A DNA stretch of 64,000 nucleotides from Vreelandella titanicae BH1 (GTDB taxonomy: Bacteria; Pseudomonadota; Gammaproteobacteria; Pseudomonadales; Halomonadaceae). The translations under genes were made by a program, and so were the position numbers. Under the pieces are notes generated by a model that saw only the letters and a list, made by a program, of their open reading frames with translations, was not told the DNA's origin and did no database searches. The stretch lies in the NCBI RefSeq assembly GCF_000336575.1, contig NZ_AOPO01000017.1, forward strand, positions 1 to 64,000, read 5' to 3'. This document shows, piece by piece, positions 52,704-62,603 of the stretch; position 1 is the first letter of the stretch; each line of letters opens with the position of its first letter.

Positions 52704-53225
52704 TCACTCCCAATCCATTTCGGCGACGTCGGGGGCTTGTTGGGTGCCCCAGTCGGGGGTGTACCAACCTTTTTGTACGCATTGTTGAAAGCTTGACCAT
52801 TCCCAGTCGCGGGGTGCTCTAGACCAGCCGTGTTTGACGGGGTTGTAATGGATGTAATCCATATGGCGTTGCCAGTCGTTTTCATCACGAATGACGTGTT
52901 CCCAGAAGCCGCGCTGCCAGGCGTTATGGGTACCGGGCGGGAAGAAGAATTCCTGTGAGGCGTATTTTTTGATATCCCGCCAGCGTGAGGAGTAGTCCGC
53001 GTCGCCTTCAGGCAGTCTCCAGAGGCAGTGGAGGTGGTCGGGGAGCAGTACGAACGCATCCATTACGAAGGGGCGCTCTTCCCGAACTGTGCGGAAGGCA
53101 CGACCAAGGGCTTCAATATTGAGACGATCCGCCAACAGGGGTTGTCGTGCGTAGGTGACGACTGTAAAAAAGTAGCAGCCGCCAGGAACATGCGCGCGTC
53201 GATAGGTTGCCACCCGTGCCTCCAT
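52704..53225 (-). CDS. REP-associated tyrosine transposase (RAYT)
   Basis: 173 residues of the IS200/IS605-like Y1 superfamily, RAYT branch. The HUH motif is PDHLHCLWRLP near residue 60 and the catalytic-tyrosine block is MDYIHYNPVKHG near 124; the C-terminal WSSF is typical. RAYTs bind and cleave REP hairpins beginning with GTAG or a close variant, and the repeats here begin with GTAG. The gene borders the densest REP array, so it is the likely agent that spread the family over this window. Confidence 0.9.
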   Translation of the reverse strand: MEARVATYRRAHVPGGCYFFTVVTYARQPLLADRLNIEALGRAFRTVREERPFVMDAFVLLPDHLHCLWRLPEGDADYSSRWRDIKKYASQEFFFPPGTHNAWQRGFWEHVIRDENDWQRHMDYIHYNPVKHGWSRAPRDWEWSSFQQCVQKGWYTPDWGTQQAPDVAEMDWE

Positions 53226-53284
53226 GCAAAATAATTGGCTTATAAAGGCCCATTGTAGCGCATCGTTATTAGCGGTGGGGCAGC

Positions 53285-53806
53285 CTACGACTTGCTTAGG
53301 GTGTCTAGCGGTACTTCCAAATACTGTGGCCGATTGAGCACGTTGAGCAGGACGATGGCGCGCTCTTCGCCTTTAAGGCGGGTGAAGATGGCTTCCAGGT
53401 CTTTGAAGGGGCCGTCGGTGATGGTGACTTTCTCGCCAGCGCTGAAGTAGGTGTGAACCCCTTCCTTGCTGTGCGGCTGAGCGCGTAGGGTCTCGACAAG
53501 CTGTGAGGGCACGGCGACGGGCCTGTCACCGAAGGTCAGCAGGCGTAGCACCCCGCGAGTAGAGCGAATCGGACGCCAGTTGCTGACCAACTGATCCAAA
53601 CAAATAAACAGGTAGTAGGGGAAGAGCGGCTCGGTCACCGTGGTGAGCTTTCCCTGGCGCTTGCGTTGGCTCTTCAGGACAGGATGAAACACCTCATAAC
53701 CTTGGTTGGCGAGGTGTTCGGCAGCGCGAAATGATTCGCCCCCTTTGCACTGAATAACGTACCAGGCGGGTGTTGCTGCGCCCTCCTGGTCATTGTAAAC
53801 ATCCAT
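53285..53806 (-). CDS. RfaH-like transcription antiterminator (NusG paralogue)
   Basis: 173 residues. An N-terminal NGN domain (WYVIQCKGGESFRAAEHLANQGYEVFHPVL) with FPYYLFICLD near 65, and a C-terminal KOW segment (VTITDGPFKDLEAIFTRLKGEERAIVLL). RfaH factors allow RNA polymerase to complete long surface-polysaccharide operons after recruitment at an ops site. I found no convincing ops (GGCGGTAG-type) leader in the window. It follows the oxoamine synthase gene by 35 bp on the same strand and probably shares its transcript. Confidence 0.88.
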   Translation of the reverse strand: MDVYNDQEGAATPAWYVIQCKGGESFRAAEHLANQGYEVFHPVLKSQRKRQGKLTTVTEPLFPYYLFICLDQLVSNWRPIRSTRGVLRLLTFGDRPVAVPSQLVETLRAQPHSKEGVHTYFSAGEKVTITDGPFKDLEAIFTRLKGEERAIVLLNVLNRPQYLEVPLDTLSKS

Positions 53807-53841
53807 ACCATCATCCTTGCGTCTGGAAAAGCGTTACAAAA

Positions 53842-55164
53842 TTATGGCAGTAGCGCGGTGAGTGCATCAAGCGTTTGGTCAATGTGCGCCTGGGTATGCT
53901 CACAGGAGAGAAAGAAGCGCAGCCGTGCGCTTTTTTCGGGTACCGCTGGGTGCAGAATCGGCTGTACGTTGATGTGCTGTTCTAACAATGCGTTAGAAAG
54001 CCGGGCAGCCGCCGCGGAGCTGCCAATAATCACCGGTACGACAGCGGCACCGATGCTTTTGCCGGTATCCAAGCCGCGGGCAGTGGCCTGTTCAAGAAAG
54101 TAGCGCGAAATAGCATGCAGGCGCTGAACCCGTTCGGGTTCTTGCTGCATCAGCTGCAGCGCGGCTAGTGAGGGGGCGGCGACTTGGGCGGGCATGCCCA
54201 CGCTGTAGAGAAAACCGGGGGCCAGGTAGCGTAGTGTTTCCACCAGCGGCTTGCTGCCTGCGATATAGCCGCCGCAGCCTGCCATGGTTTTGCTCATGGT
54301 GCCCATCCAGATATCCACGTCGCGCGGGTCGATATCGAAATACTCGCGCAGCCCCAGGCCGGTGTCGCCCATGACCCCAAAGGAGTGGGCTTCATCGACC
54401 ATCAGCCAGGCTTGATAGCGTTGCTTCAGTTCGATAAAACGCGGCAGCTCAGGGATGTCGCCATCCATGCTGTAGAGCCCTTCGATCACTACCAGAACGC
54501 GTTCGAACTGATGCCGATGCCGGGCCAACAGGGCTTCCAGCGCGGCGGGGTCGTTATGGCTAAACGACATGCGCTTGGCGCCGGAAAGCTGCGTGCCAAC
54601 CAACGAGCTGTTATGGATGTACTCGTCGTGGAGCACTAAATCTTTAGGGCCCAGCAGGTGGCCCAGTGTGGAGACGTTAGTGGCGTGACCGCTCACAAAC
54701 ACCACCGCATCTTCAACGTTGTAGGCAGTGGCGAGGGCCTGTTCCAGCTCTTGGTGGATAGGCCGTTCGCCGGAGACCACGCGGCTGGCGGAGACCGAAG
54801 TGCCGTAGCGCGCCACGGCATCGCAGGCGGCCTGATTGATACGCGGGTCGCCTGAAAAGCCGAGGTAGTTATAGCTGGCAAAGTTGATGCAGGTCTGCCC
54901 ATTGATCACGCTGGTCGCCCCGGCGGTGCCTTCGTGGACCTTGAAGAATGGGTCGACCAGGCCCAGCTGATCGGCGGCCTGGCGCATCATGGCGATTTGC
55001 TGATAGCCCGGCTGGGCATCAAAGCGCGTGAAGCGCTCGGGTACCGTGCGTTGCTCTCCGCCTTGCCCATTGGAAGAGGGCGTGGCGCTGGCAGCACGCG
55101 GCGTAGTACGCCGGCGTGCTTGTTCCAACAATTGCTGTTTCAGTTCAGAGCGCTTAGCGGTCAT
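53842..55164 (-). CDS. Alpha-oxoamine synthase (BioF/KBL/SPT-like, RkpG-type)
   Basis: A PLP-dependent enzyme of 440 residues that should condense an acyl thioester with an amino acid, releasing CO2. The N-terminus has about 60 extra residues, then FASYNYLGFSGDPR. Motifs: VSGERPIHQELE, DEAHSFGVMG, the PLP lysine in GTMSKTMAGCGGYIAG near 292. Its start overlaps the PKS stop by 4 bp (ATGA), so it most likely acts on the acyl chain on that PKS. The pair resembles rkpA-rkpG, needed for rhizobial K-antigen. The amino-acid partner is unknown. Confidence 0.86.
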   Translation of the reverse strand: MTAKRSELKQQLLEQARRRTTPRAASATPSSNGQGGEQRTVPERFTRFDAQPGYQQIAMMRQAADQLGLVDPFFKVHEGTAGATSVINGQTCINFASYNYLGFSGDPRINQAACDAVARYGTSVSASRVVSGERPIHQELEQALATAYNVEDAVVFVSGHATNVSTLGHLLGPKDLVLHDEYIHNSSLVGTQLSGAKRMSFSHNDPAALEALLARHRHQFERVLVVIEGLYSMDGDIPELPRFIELKQRYQAWLMVDEAHSFGVMGDTGLGLREYFDIDPRDVDIWMGTMSKTMAGCGGYIAGSKPLVETLRYLAPGFLYSVGMPAQVAAPSLAALQLMQQEPERVQRLHAISRYFLEQATARGLDTGKSIGAAVVPVIIGSSAAAARLSNALLEQHINVQPILHPAVPEKSARLRFFLSCEHTQAHIDQTLDALTALLP

Positions 55165-58100
55165 GGAGTCTCAGTCGCGGGTGATGAGGAAGCGGACGCA
55201 GGCTCAGTGGTGAGCCCTTCAGGGCCTAAATCTTCAGTGCCATGTTGTGCGGCCAGTGAGGCTATCGCATCTTGCGGAGCGTCTTCAACATCGTCGTGCT
55301 GATGCATTTTCTGAATCAGCACGCCCGCCAGTTTGTCGAGTGTCGATGCTTCACTGAGCACCATCACTGACACCTGAACGCCCAAGCGGTTCTCGATAGC
55401 GGTCATTAGCTCAACGCCCATCAGGGAGTCGAAGCCCATATCGTAGACCGAGCGGTGAATATCGAGCTTCTCTTCATCAATCAGCAGAATGCTGGCCAGC
55501 TCGGCGCGCAGTAGGTCGGTGACCGTGCTGTGCAGCTCCTCGGGCGAGAGGTCAGCGAGCAGGGCGCTGATGTCGTCATCTGCATCCGCGCTGCCGTCGT
55601 CGTCGCTGGCGCGGGCAATTTCGTTAAAGCGCGGCGCTTCGGCAGTGGGGAGGAAACGAGCAAGCGCGCCCCACTCTAGTTCCAGCACACCTAGGCTTGG
55701 CCCAGGGGCCAGCAGCATCTGTTCGAGCACTTTCAGCGCGTCATCCGAGCGTAGCGCGGAACCGCCCAGGCGCTCTTGCAGCGCATCACGGGTGCGGGTG
55801 TTACGAGCCAGGAAGCCGACATCTTCAATGGCGCCCCAGCGTACGCAGGTGGCTGGTAAACCCGCGGCACGGCGATTGGCGGCGAACGCCTCCAGCCAGT
55901 GGTTGGCGGCCACGTAGTTGGCCTGGCCGGGGTTGCCGAACAGGGTGGTGGCCGATGAGTAGAGCACGAAGAACTCCAGTTCCGCCTCGCGGGTGAGTGC
56001 GTCCAGGTGGCGGGCGCCATCGATTTTGGGCGCTAACACTTTCTGAATGCGCTCGGCATCCAGGTTGCGGATCAGTCCGTCGTCGATCACCGTGGCGGCG
56101 TGCACAATGCCCCGCAGCGGTGCTAGTTCACCCTTGGCGCGCTCCAGCACATCGGCCAGCGCAGTGCGGTCGGTAATATCGCAGGCGGCGGCGAGTACCG
56201 TAACGCCTTGCTGTTCAAACGACGCAATGGCTGCCTGAGCCTCTTCACTGGTGGGGCCGCTGCGGCTGAGTAGGATCAACTGCCGCGCGCCTTTCTCTAC
56301 CAGCCACTGAGCAGTTCTTAACCCAAAGCCACCCAGACCGCCGGTGACCAGGTAGCTGGCATCTGCGGAAAGCTGCATCGCTGCCGTGCCCAACACCTCG
56401 TTCTTGGGTGGCGCTATGGGTTGTTCATAGGTCACTACCACTTTGCCGATCTGGCGCGCCTGCTGCATATAGCGGAAGGCGTCGATTACCTGGGTGTGGC
56501 TAAACGAGGTAAACGGCAGCGGGCTTAAGGTACCGTCGTTAAATAGCGCCATCATCTCGCCAAACAGGCGTTGTGTCAGCGCAGGCTGCACCTTCATTAG
56601 CTGATCGGAGTCGATACCGAAGTAGCTGAGGTTATTGCGGAATGGGCGCAGGCCAATATGAGTGTTTTCGTAGAAATCGCGTTTGCCCAGCTCCAGGAAG
56701 CGGCCGAACGGGCGCAGGGCGCGCAGGTTCTGGTTGATCGCTTCCCCGGCCAGGGAGTTGAGCACCACATCCACGCCTTCGCCCTGGGTGTCTTCCAGGA
56801 TTTCTTCGGCGAAGGTGAGCGAGCGCGAGTCATAGAGTCGCTCGATGCCCATCAGACGCAGGAAGTCGCGCTTCTCTTCGGAGCCCACCGTGGCGTAAAT
56901 TTCCGCTCCCAGCCACTGGGCGATTTGCAGCGCTGCAATACCCACGCCGCCCGCGGCGCCGTGAATCAGGATTTTTTCGCCAGGTTCGACTCGCGCCAGA
57001 TGCTTGAGCGCGTAGTAGACCGTGAAGAAGGTCGTCGGAATCGTCGCCGCAGCCGCAAAGCTAATGCCTTCCGGCAGTGCTGCAACGGCGTGCTGGTTGG
57101 CAATGACCTTGTCGCTAAAGCTGGCAGGGCCGAAGCCGACCACGGCTTGCCCAGGCGCCACGTGGGTGACGTTGCTGCCCACGGCCTTGACCACGCCTGA
57201 AAACTCAAGGCCGAGGGTGGGGCCGGCGAAGCCGTTCTCTATCGCTTCATCGGAGAGCAAACCCAGGGTGTACATCACATCGCGGAAGTTAAGCCCGGTG
57301 GCCTTAACACTGATTTCCACCTCGTCGGCACTGACTTGTGGCAACGGGCGCGGACGCCAGGTTAATTGGCGCAGCTGGCCGGGCATGGCAAAGCCCAGTG
57401 ACATCGCCTGATGCGGCTGCTTGGTCTGTTCATTGGTCTGCCCTTCCGCAGCTGGGTGCGGCGCGGGCAGGGTGCGCAGCCGCGTCGCAAAGCGATGGCC
57501 CTGGTTATCGATCAGCGCTTCGTTTTCGCTATCTGGTTGAGTCAGTAGGGTGGCCCAGGCGTGTAACGCAGGCTCGCTGACGGCTGCCGGTATATCCAGC
57601 AGGTAGACGCTATGGCCGACGGCTTCGTTGGCTAGCGAGCGGCCAAAGCCCCACAGCACGGCATCACCAGGGGCGTCTGTCGCGCTGGCGGGTGACGTTG
57701 TCTGCCATAAAGCGCTTACCCCGTTGGTCACCAACCATAAAGAGGCAGCAAGTGAGTGCTGCTCTAAGGCCAGCGTCCACTGCAGAGCGTGATTACAGCG
57801 GGCGGTTTGCGCTTCAGTGCTGTTCGCGCCCAGGCCACGCAGGTCAATCACATTGAGGGTTAGCTCGCCCTGATTATCAGGTGCGGCTTGGGCCATTTCA
57901 GGTTGAGCCAATGCAGGTTGAGCCAATGCATGAGCCAGCAGCTCAGCAGGTGCACTCTGACTAACGCTGAGCAGCGCGGAAGCGCCTTGCGATTGCAGTG
58001 CCTCGACCAGATTGGCCGCCAGCGCTTCACTGTTGTGGTCGGCGACCACCAAGTGACGCCGTTGCGCCGTGTTTGATGTGCTTGCAGCCGTTTCTAAAGG

Positions 58101-61100
58101 GTAGTGCGCATGGAGCAGGTACGCGCCACTGTCGCTCTCTTCCAGCGCCATGGGCGCGGAAACCACAAAGCCCTGGTCGTTTAGCCAGCTAATGAGCGTA
58201 TCTTGCTCCAAGGCGGTTTGATCGATGCCGGGCGTGGCCAGCAGATCATCCAGCCAGCGACTTGGGGCGATACCAATCAGCATGACCTGGGCGCCAGGGG
58301 CGAGTTGCTCAGGTAATGCTTCGATTAACTGACGCGTGGCGGCCGGGTGGGTGATATCCACGCTTACAAACGCCAATTGAGCCTTTTCAACACCGATGGG
58401 GGCGGTTAGCGCAGCAACCTCGTTTTGGCCAAGGTGCTGCATATCCATCAGCGGGAAACGCTCTTGCAGCTGTTCTGCCTGATGGCGCGTGCTGTCGAGG
58501 GTGGTGATCACGCGGTAATGGGTAAGGTCGTGATACAGCGCTTGAGCGCTGCGTTCCAGTAGGCGTTCGCCCAACGCTGGCGCGCTGGGGCCTGCTTCGA
58601 GCAGTTGCAAACGCTGCCCGGCGGGGAGCTCTGCGATCAGCGCATCTATTAACTCGGCTAACTCGCCTGCCAACGCTTGCCAGCCGCTTTCGCCCACTAA
58701 CACACGGTTTAATCGCGCCAAGTGGTCGTGGCTAATGCCCAGGGTTTCCAGGTCACTGGTGCCGCTACGCAGCGCCTGTTGGTGAAGCCCTAACCGGCCC
58801 ACCAGGTGAATGGGCGCAAAGTAGTCGGGGTAGTCTTGCACCAGCAGTTGCCAGATAACGTCCGGCGAGTGCTGTGCTTCTTCGCTATTAACGCCGAGAC
58901 CCTGCTGAGCAAAGGCTTCGCTAAGGCTATCGAGCAGAGGGGCGACTTCGTTGCCGTAACGCTGGCCGGTGCTTTCGCCGTAAACGCTGGCGATATCTGC
59001 AAGACGAGCAAGCGCATCGGCAGGTAGTGCCAGCGGTTCTGCGTGTAGCGGCGCCGGCGTCAGTTCCACATCCAAATAGCTGAAGTGCTGATGATGGGCG
59101 CGGTTGAGTCGAATCGCTTTGAAGCGGGTTTTGCTCAGTACTGCAACGGCGTTACCGGCGGCGTCATACAGCTCGAAATCGGCGGTAAAGGAGTGCGGTG
59201 CGCGCTTACCCATCACGGCGCGGGCGAGAACCGGCACGCCTGCCTGGGTATTCACTTGAATACGTTCCACGCGAACCGGCACAAAGGCGAGCTGGGTGGC
59301 AAACTCACTATGTTGCGCGAGCAGTGGGATAAACATCTGGAAGGCGCTATCCAGAATGCCGGGGTGCACGTGCAATGTGCTGAGCTGCGCCTGGACTTCG
59401 TCCGACAGGGCTATTTCACCAATCACTGCATCGCCGTCAATCCAGCCCCTGGAGATAGCCTGAAAGGCAGGGCCATAGTGAAGGCCAATACGCTCAGCCA
59501 TCTGCAGGTGATCTTCCAGCGTGTAGTCCGGGGCACGAGTAGGCATCACCGGCGCTGTGCGGTTGAGCAGGAAACCACGGCTTTCACGCATGGTGCGGGC
59601 CACGGCATTTAACTGCCACTCTACCCCGGTGGCAGGTTCGCGGGAGTGGATCTCCAGGCGGCCATCTTCCGGTAGGTAGCTAAGCCGCATGGTGCGGCCA
59701 TAGGGGCCGTCCAGCAGCAGCGGGGCACGGATTTCCAACTCTTCGATATCCAGCAACGGGCTGTCTTTTAGCTGCAGCGCCGCCGCCAGCGTCAGTTCCA
59801 CAAAACCGGCACCGGGGAACACCGCGCCTTCGCCCACCACATGGTCGGCCAACCAGGGCTGGCGTTGGGTGTCGAGCTGGCTCTCCCAGGTGTGTTCGTG
59901 CTGCGCTAACGGGTAGCCCAGCAGTGGGTGCTGATAATAGCGTGACAGCAGGCCTTGACCGTCATTGGTGCCGTGTACCCAATGGTGGCTGCGCTGCCAG
60001 GCATAGCGCGGTAGCGGCACACGCAGACCGACCACCGGGAAGTGGCGGCTAGACAGGCTAAGACCACTCAGCAGTAGTTGGCTTAGGCTACGTTGCAAAC
60101 CTTCAAGGCCGGGCTTGTGGCGCTCAATGGTGCCGAATACCAACCCTGGTCGCTCCAGTTGGCGCAGTGACTCATTAAGGTAGCGGCGTAGAATGGGGTG
60201 GGCGCCAATTTCTACAAAGACGTTATTGCCTTGTTCGATCAGCGCGCTAGCGACGGCTTCAAACAGCACCGGCTCACGAATGTTTTTCCACCAGTAGGTG
60301 GCATCCAGCTCAAGCCCGTCACTCAGCGTACCGGTAACGGTGGAGTAGTAGGGAATCTGCGTGGCACTCGGGGTAATATCGGCCAGCGCGTCAATGACCC
60401 CAGCTTGAATGCTGTCCATCGCGGGGCTGTGGAAGGCGTAGTCCAGGGGCAGGCGTTTGGCAAAAACATCCTGCTCACCCAGGGCGGCTTCCAAAGCGCT
60501 TAGCTGTTGGCTATCTCCCGCCAGCGTAATGCCTTTCGGGCTGTTAATACCTGCCAGGCATACCTGATTGAACTCGGGCTTTTCTAGCCACGCGGCGATG
60601 TCGTCAGCGCTCATGGCCACCGCGGTCATTTCGCCAAGGCCACGGGTTTTACCCTGGTAGTCGCTGCGGTAGTAAATCACTTTGACCGCATCTTCCAGAC
60701 TCAACGCACCGCAGGCCCAGGCGGCGGCCACTTCACCTACGCTGTGACCGAATACTGCCGTGGGCGTAATGCCTTGGTCGTGCAGCCACTCAGTTAATGC
60801 CACCTGCAGTGCAAACAGCGCTGGCTGGGCGATTTCAGTTAGCGGGAAACGGTTCTCCCCATTGCGGCCTTCCAGTTCGGCGCGTAACGAGAAATCCCCG
60901 TGCTGCTGAAAGAGTGCGTCGACGCGATCAATCGCCGCGGCGAAAACCGGCGAATCGCTGAGCAGATCGCGCCCCATGGTTTCCCACTGGCAGCCGTTGC
61001 CATCATAAACAAACACTGGGCCTACTGCGTCGGGCAAGCGCTCGAGTGTGGTAACGCTGTTGGTTTCACCCGCGGCAAACTCGCTGAGTTGCGTGGCGGC

Positions 61101-62603
61101 TTCTTCAGCCGTTTGTGCAAACAGCAGTGCGCCATGGCTATGCCGGTCACGGTGGTGGAACAGCGTATAAGCGATGTCATACAGGCTGATGTCGCTACTT
61201 TCGCGTAAGTCGTTCTCGCGCAGGTAGTTGGCGAGCGTTTCGGCGCTTTGGCTGAGCGCGGCTTCACTGCGGGCGCTAAGGTGAATCGGTAGCGGTGAGT
61301 CTGGCGCCTGCGTTTCAGGTTTGACCCGTTCAGGCGGGCTTTCCAAAATAACGTGGGCGTTGGCCCCGCCAAAACCAAAGGAGTTCACGCCGATAACCAG
61401 ACGGCCTTGTTTTTTCAGCGGCTGGCCTTTGGTGACCACTGAGATGTTCCACTCATCAAACTTGATGCGCGGATTGAGTTTGCGGATGCCAATCGTGGCC
61501 GGGACTTCGCGGTGCTGAATGCTGTAGAGCGCCTTGGCCAGCCCCGCTACGCCGGAAGCGGTTTCCAGGTGGCCCAGGTTGCTCTTTACCGAGCCAATCA
61601 GCAGCGGCGTTTTGCGCTGCTGGCCGAGTGCTTCACCAATCGCACGGGTTTCAATCGGGTCGCCAACGGCGGTGCCGGTGCCGTGGGCTTCTAGGTAGTC
61701 GATTTCATCCGGCGAGATGCCCGCCTGTTCATAGGCGCGCTTCATTAGATCAATTTGGGCGCTTGGGTTAGGCACCGTTAGGCCAGATTTGTGACCGTCT
61801 GTGTTCACCGCGGAGCCTGCTACTACGGCAATAATATTGTCGCCGTCGGCTACCGCTTGGTCGTAATCCTTAAGCAGGAAAATGCCACCGCCTTCCGAGC
61901 GCACATAGCCGTTACCCGCTTCATCGAATACCTGACAGCGGCCAGTGGGTGAAAGCATGCTGGCTTTAGAGAAGATGATAAAGCCATAGGGGTGCAGGTG
62001 CAGGCTGATGCCGCCCGCCAGCGCCATACTGGTTTCGCCACTGCGAATCGATTGGCAGGCCTGGTGAAAGGCCACCATGGAGGACGAGCAGGCAGTATCC
62101 AGCGACATGCTGGGGCCGTGCAGGTCAAACACGTAAGACAATCGATTCGAGGCGATGCTGGAGGTGTTGCCAGTAGCGGTGGAGGCATCAATCGCTGCCA
62201 TATCGTCCGCGATGCGATAAGAGTAGTCGAGGCTGGCCACGCCCAAAAATACCCCGCACTGGCTGCCGCGCAAGGAGCTGGGCAGAATGCTGGCATCTTC
62301 CATGGCTTCCCAGGCGAGCTCTAGAAGCATGCGCTGCTGAGGATCCATATTGGCCGCTTCACGGGGCGAAATACCAAAAAACTCAGCGTCAAACCCGCTG
62401 ATATCGCCCAGGCTACCGGCGGCAAAAGTCACGCTGGTACCCGGGTGGCGCTTATCCGGGTGCATAAAAACGTCGTGGCTCCAGCGGTCAGCGGCCACTT
62501 CAGTCACTAAATCTTTTTCGGCTTGCAGATCCTGCCAGAACGTTTCAGGGGTGGTGCCGGGGAAACGATGGGCGGCGCCGATGATGGCAACGCGTTTAGT
62601 CAT
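55161..62603 (-). CDS. Type I polyketide synthase (KS-AT-DH-ER-KR-ACP, RkpA-like)
   Basis: A 2480-residue single-module reducing PKS. KS about 1-430 (active Cys172 in DTACSSS, EAHGTGT, SNLGHLE). AT about 530-850 (GHSVGE). DH about 910-1190 (DHVVGEGAVFP). A 1200-1740 region lacks a clear methyltransferase motif. ER about 1758-2058 (GAAGGVGIAALQIAQWLG). KR about 2081-2300 (TGGLGGFGLR). ACP with Ser about 2392 (MGFDSLMG). No thioesterase, so the chain is presumably released by the next gene's oxoamine synthase. The full reducing loop implies a saturated, fatty-acid-like product, fitting a lipid anchor. AGGAG lies 6 bases before ATG; it overlaps the upstream sulfatase gene by 4 bp. Confidence 0.93.
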   Translation of the reverse strand: MTKRVAIIGAAHRFPGTTPETFWQDLQAEKDLVTEVAADRWSHDVFMHPDKRHPGTSVTFAAGSLGDISGFDAEFFGISPREAANMDPQQRMLLELAWEAMEDASILPSSLRGSQCGVFLGVASLDYSYRIADDMAAIDASTATGNTSSIASNRLSYVFDLHGPSMSLDTACSSSMVAFHQACQSIRSGETSMALAGGISLHLHPYGFIIFSKASMLSPTGRCQVFDEAGNGYVRSEGGGIFLLKDYDQAVADGDNIIAVVAGSAVNTDGHKSGLTVPNPSAQIDLMKRAYEQAGISPDEIDYLEAHGTGTAVGDPIETRAIGEALGQQRKTPLLIGSVKSNLGHLETASGVAGLAKALYSIQHREVPATIGIRKLNPRIKFDEWNISVVTKGQPLKKQGRLVIGVNSFGFGGANAHVILESPPERVKPETQAPDSPLPIHLSARSEAALSQSAETLANYLRENDLRESSDISLYDIAYTLFHHRDRHSHGALLFAQTAEEAATQLSEFAAGETNSVTTLERLPDAVGPVFVYDGNGCQWETMGRDLLSDSPVFAAAIDRVDALFQQHGDFSLRAELEGRNGENRFPLTEIAQPALFALQVALTEWLHDQGITPTAVFGHSVGEVAAAWACGALSLEDAVKVIYYRSDYQGKTRGLGEMTAVAMSADDIAAWLEKPEFNQVCLAGINSPKGITLAGDSQQLSALEAALGEQDVFAKRLPLDYAFHSPAMDSIQAGVIDALADITPSATQIPYYSTVTGTLSDGLELDATYWWKNIREPVLFEAVASALIEQGNNVFVEIGAHPILRRYLNESLRQLERPGLVFGTIERHKPGLEGLQRSLSQLLLSGLSLSSRHFPVVGLRVPLPRYAWQRSHHWVHGTNDGQGLLSRYYQHPLLGYPLAQHEHTWESQLDTQRQPWLADHVVGEGAVFPGAGFVELTLAAALQLKDSPLLDIEELEIRAPLLLDGPYGRTMRLSYLPEDGRLEIHSREPATGVEWQLNAVARTMRESRGFLLNRTAPVMPTRAPDYTLEDHLQMAERIGLHYGPAFQAISRGWIDGDAVIGEIALSDEVQAQLSTLHVHPGILDSAFQMFIPLLAQHSEFATQLAFVPVRVERIQVNTQAGVPVLARAVMGKRAPHSFTADFELYDAAGNAVAVLSKTRFKAIRLNRAHHQHFSYLDVELTPAPLHAEPLALPADALARLADIASVYGESTGQRYGNEVAPLLDSLSEAFAQQGLGVNSEEAQHSPDVIWQLLVQDYPDYFAPIHLVGRLGLHQQALRSGTSDLETLGISHDHLARLNRVLVGESGWQALAGELAELIDALIAELPAGQRLQLLEAGPSAPALGERLLERSAQALYHDLTHYRVITTLDSTRHQAEQLQERFPLMDMQHLGQNEVAALTAPIGVEKAQLAFVSVDITHPAATRQLIEALPEQLAPGAQVMLIGIAPSRWLDDLLATPGIDQTALEQDTLISWLNDQGFVVSAPMALEESDSGAYLLHAHYPLETAASTSNTAQRRHLVVADHNSEALAANLVEALQSQGASALLSVSQSAPAELLAHALAQPALAQPEMAQAAPDNQGELTLNVIDLRGLGANSTEAQTARCNHALQWTLALEQHSLAASLWLVTNGVSALWQTTSPASATDAPGDAVLWGFGRSLANEAVGHSVYLLDIPAAVSEPALHAWATLLTQPDSENEALIDNQGHRFATRLRTLPAPHPAAEGQTNEQTKQPHQAMSLGFAMPGQLRQLTWRPRPLPQVSADEVEISVKATGLNFRDVMYTLGLLSDEAIENGFAGPTLGLEFSGVVKAVGSNVTHVAPGQAVVGFGPASFSDKVIANQHAVAALPEGISFAAAATIPTTFFTVYYALKHLARVEPGEKILIHGAAGGVGIAALQIAQWLGAEIYATVGSEEKRDFLRLMGIERLYDSRSLTFAEEILEDTQGEGVDVVLNSLAGEAINQNLRALRPFGRFLELGKRDFYENTHIGLRPFRNNLSYFGIDSDQLMKVQPALTQRLFGEMMALFNDGTLSPLPFTSFSHTQVIDAFRYMQQARQIGKVVVTYEQPIAPPKNEVLGTAAMQLSADASYLVTGGLGGFGLRTAQWLVEKGARQLILLSRSGPTSEEAQAAIASFEQQGVTVLAAACDITDRTALADVLERAKGELAPLRGIVHAATVIDDGLIRNLDAERIQKVLAPKIDGARHLDALTREAELEFFVLYSSATTLFGNPGQANYVAANHWLEAFAANRRAAGLPATCVRWGAIEDVGFLARNTRTRDALQERLGGSALRSDDALKVLEQMLLAPGPSLGVLELEWGALARFLPTAEAPRFNEIARASDDDGSADADDDISALLADLSPEELHSTVTDLLRAELASILLIDEEKLDIHRSVYDMGFDSLMGVELMTAIENRLGVQVSVMVLSEASTLDKLAGVLIQKMHQHDDVEDAPQDAIASLAAQHGTEDLGPEGLTTEPASASSSPATETP

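Noticed and set aside
51280..52822. Many short open frames encoding GKRSAPA-type peptides
   Set aside because: The same peptide arises from every REP copy, on both strands, with no ribosome-binding sites; this is repeat DNA, not genes.
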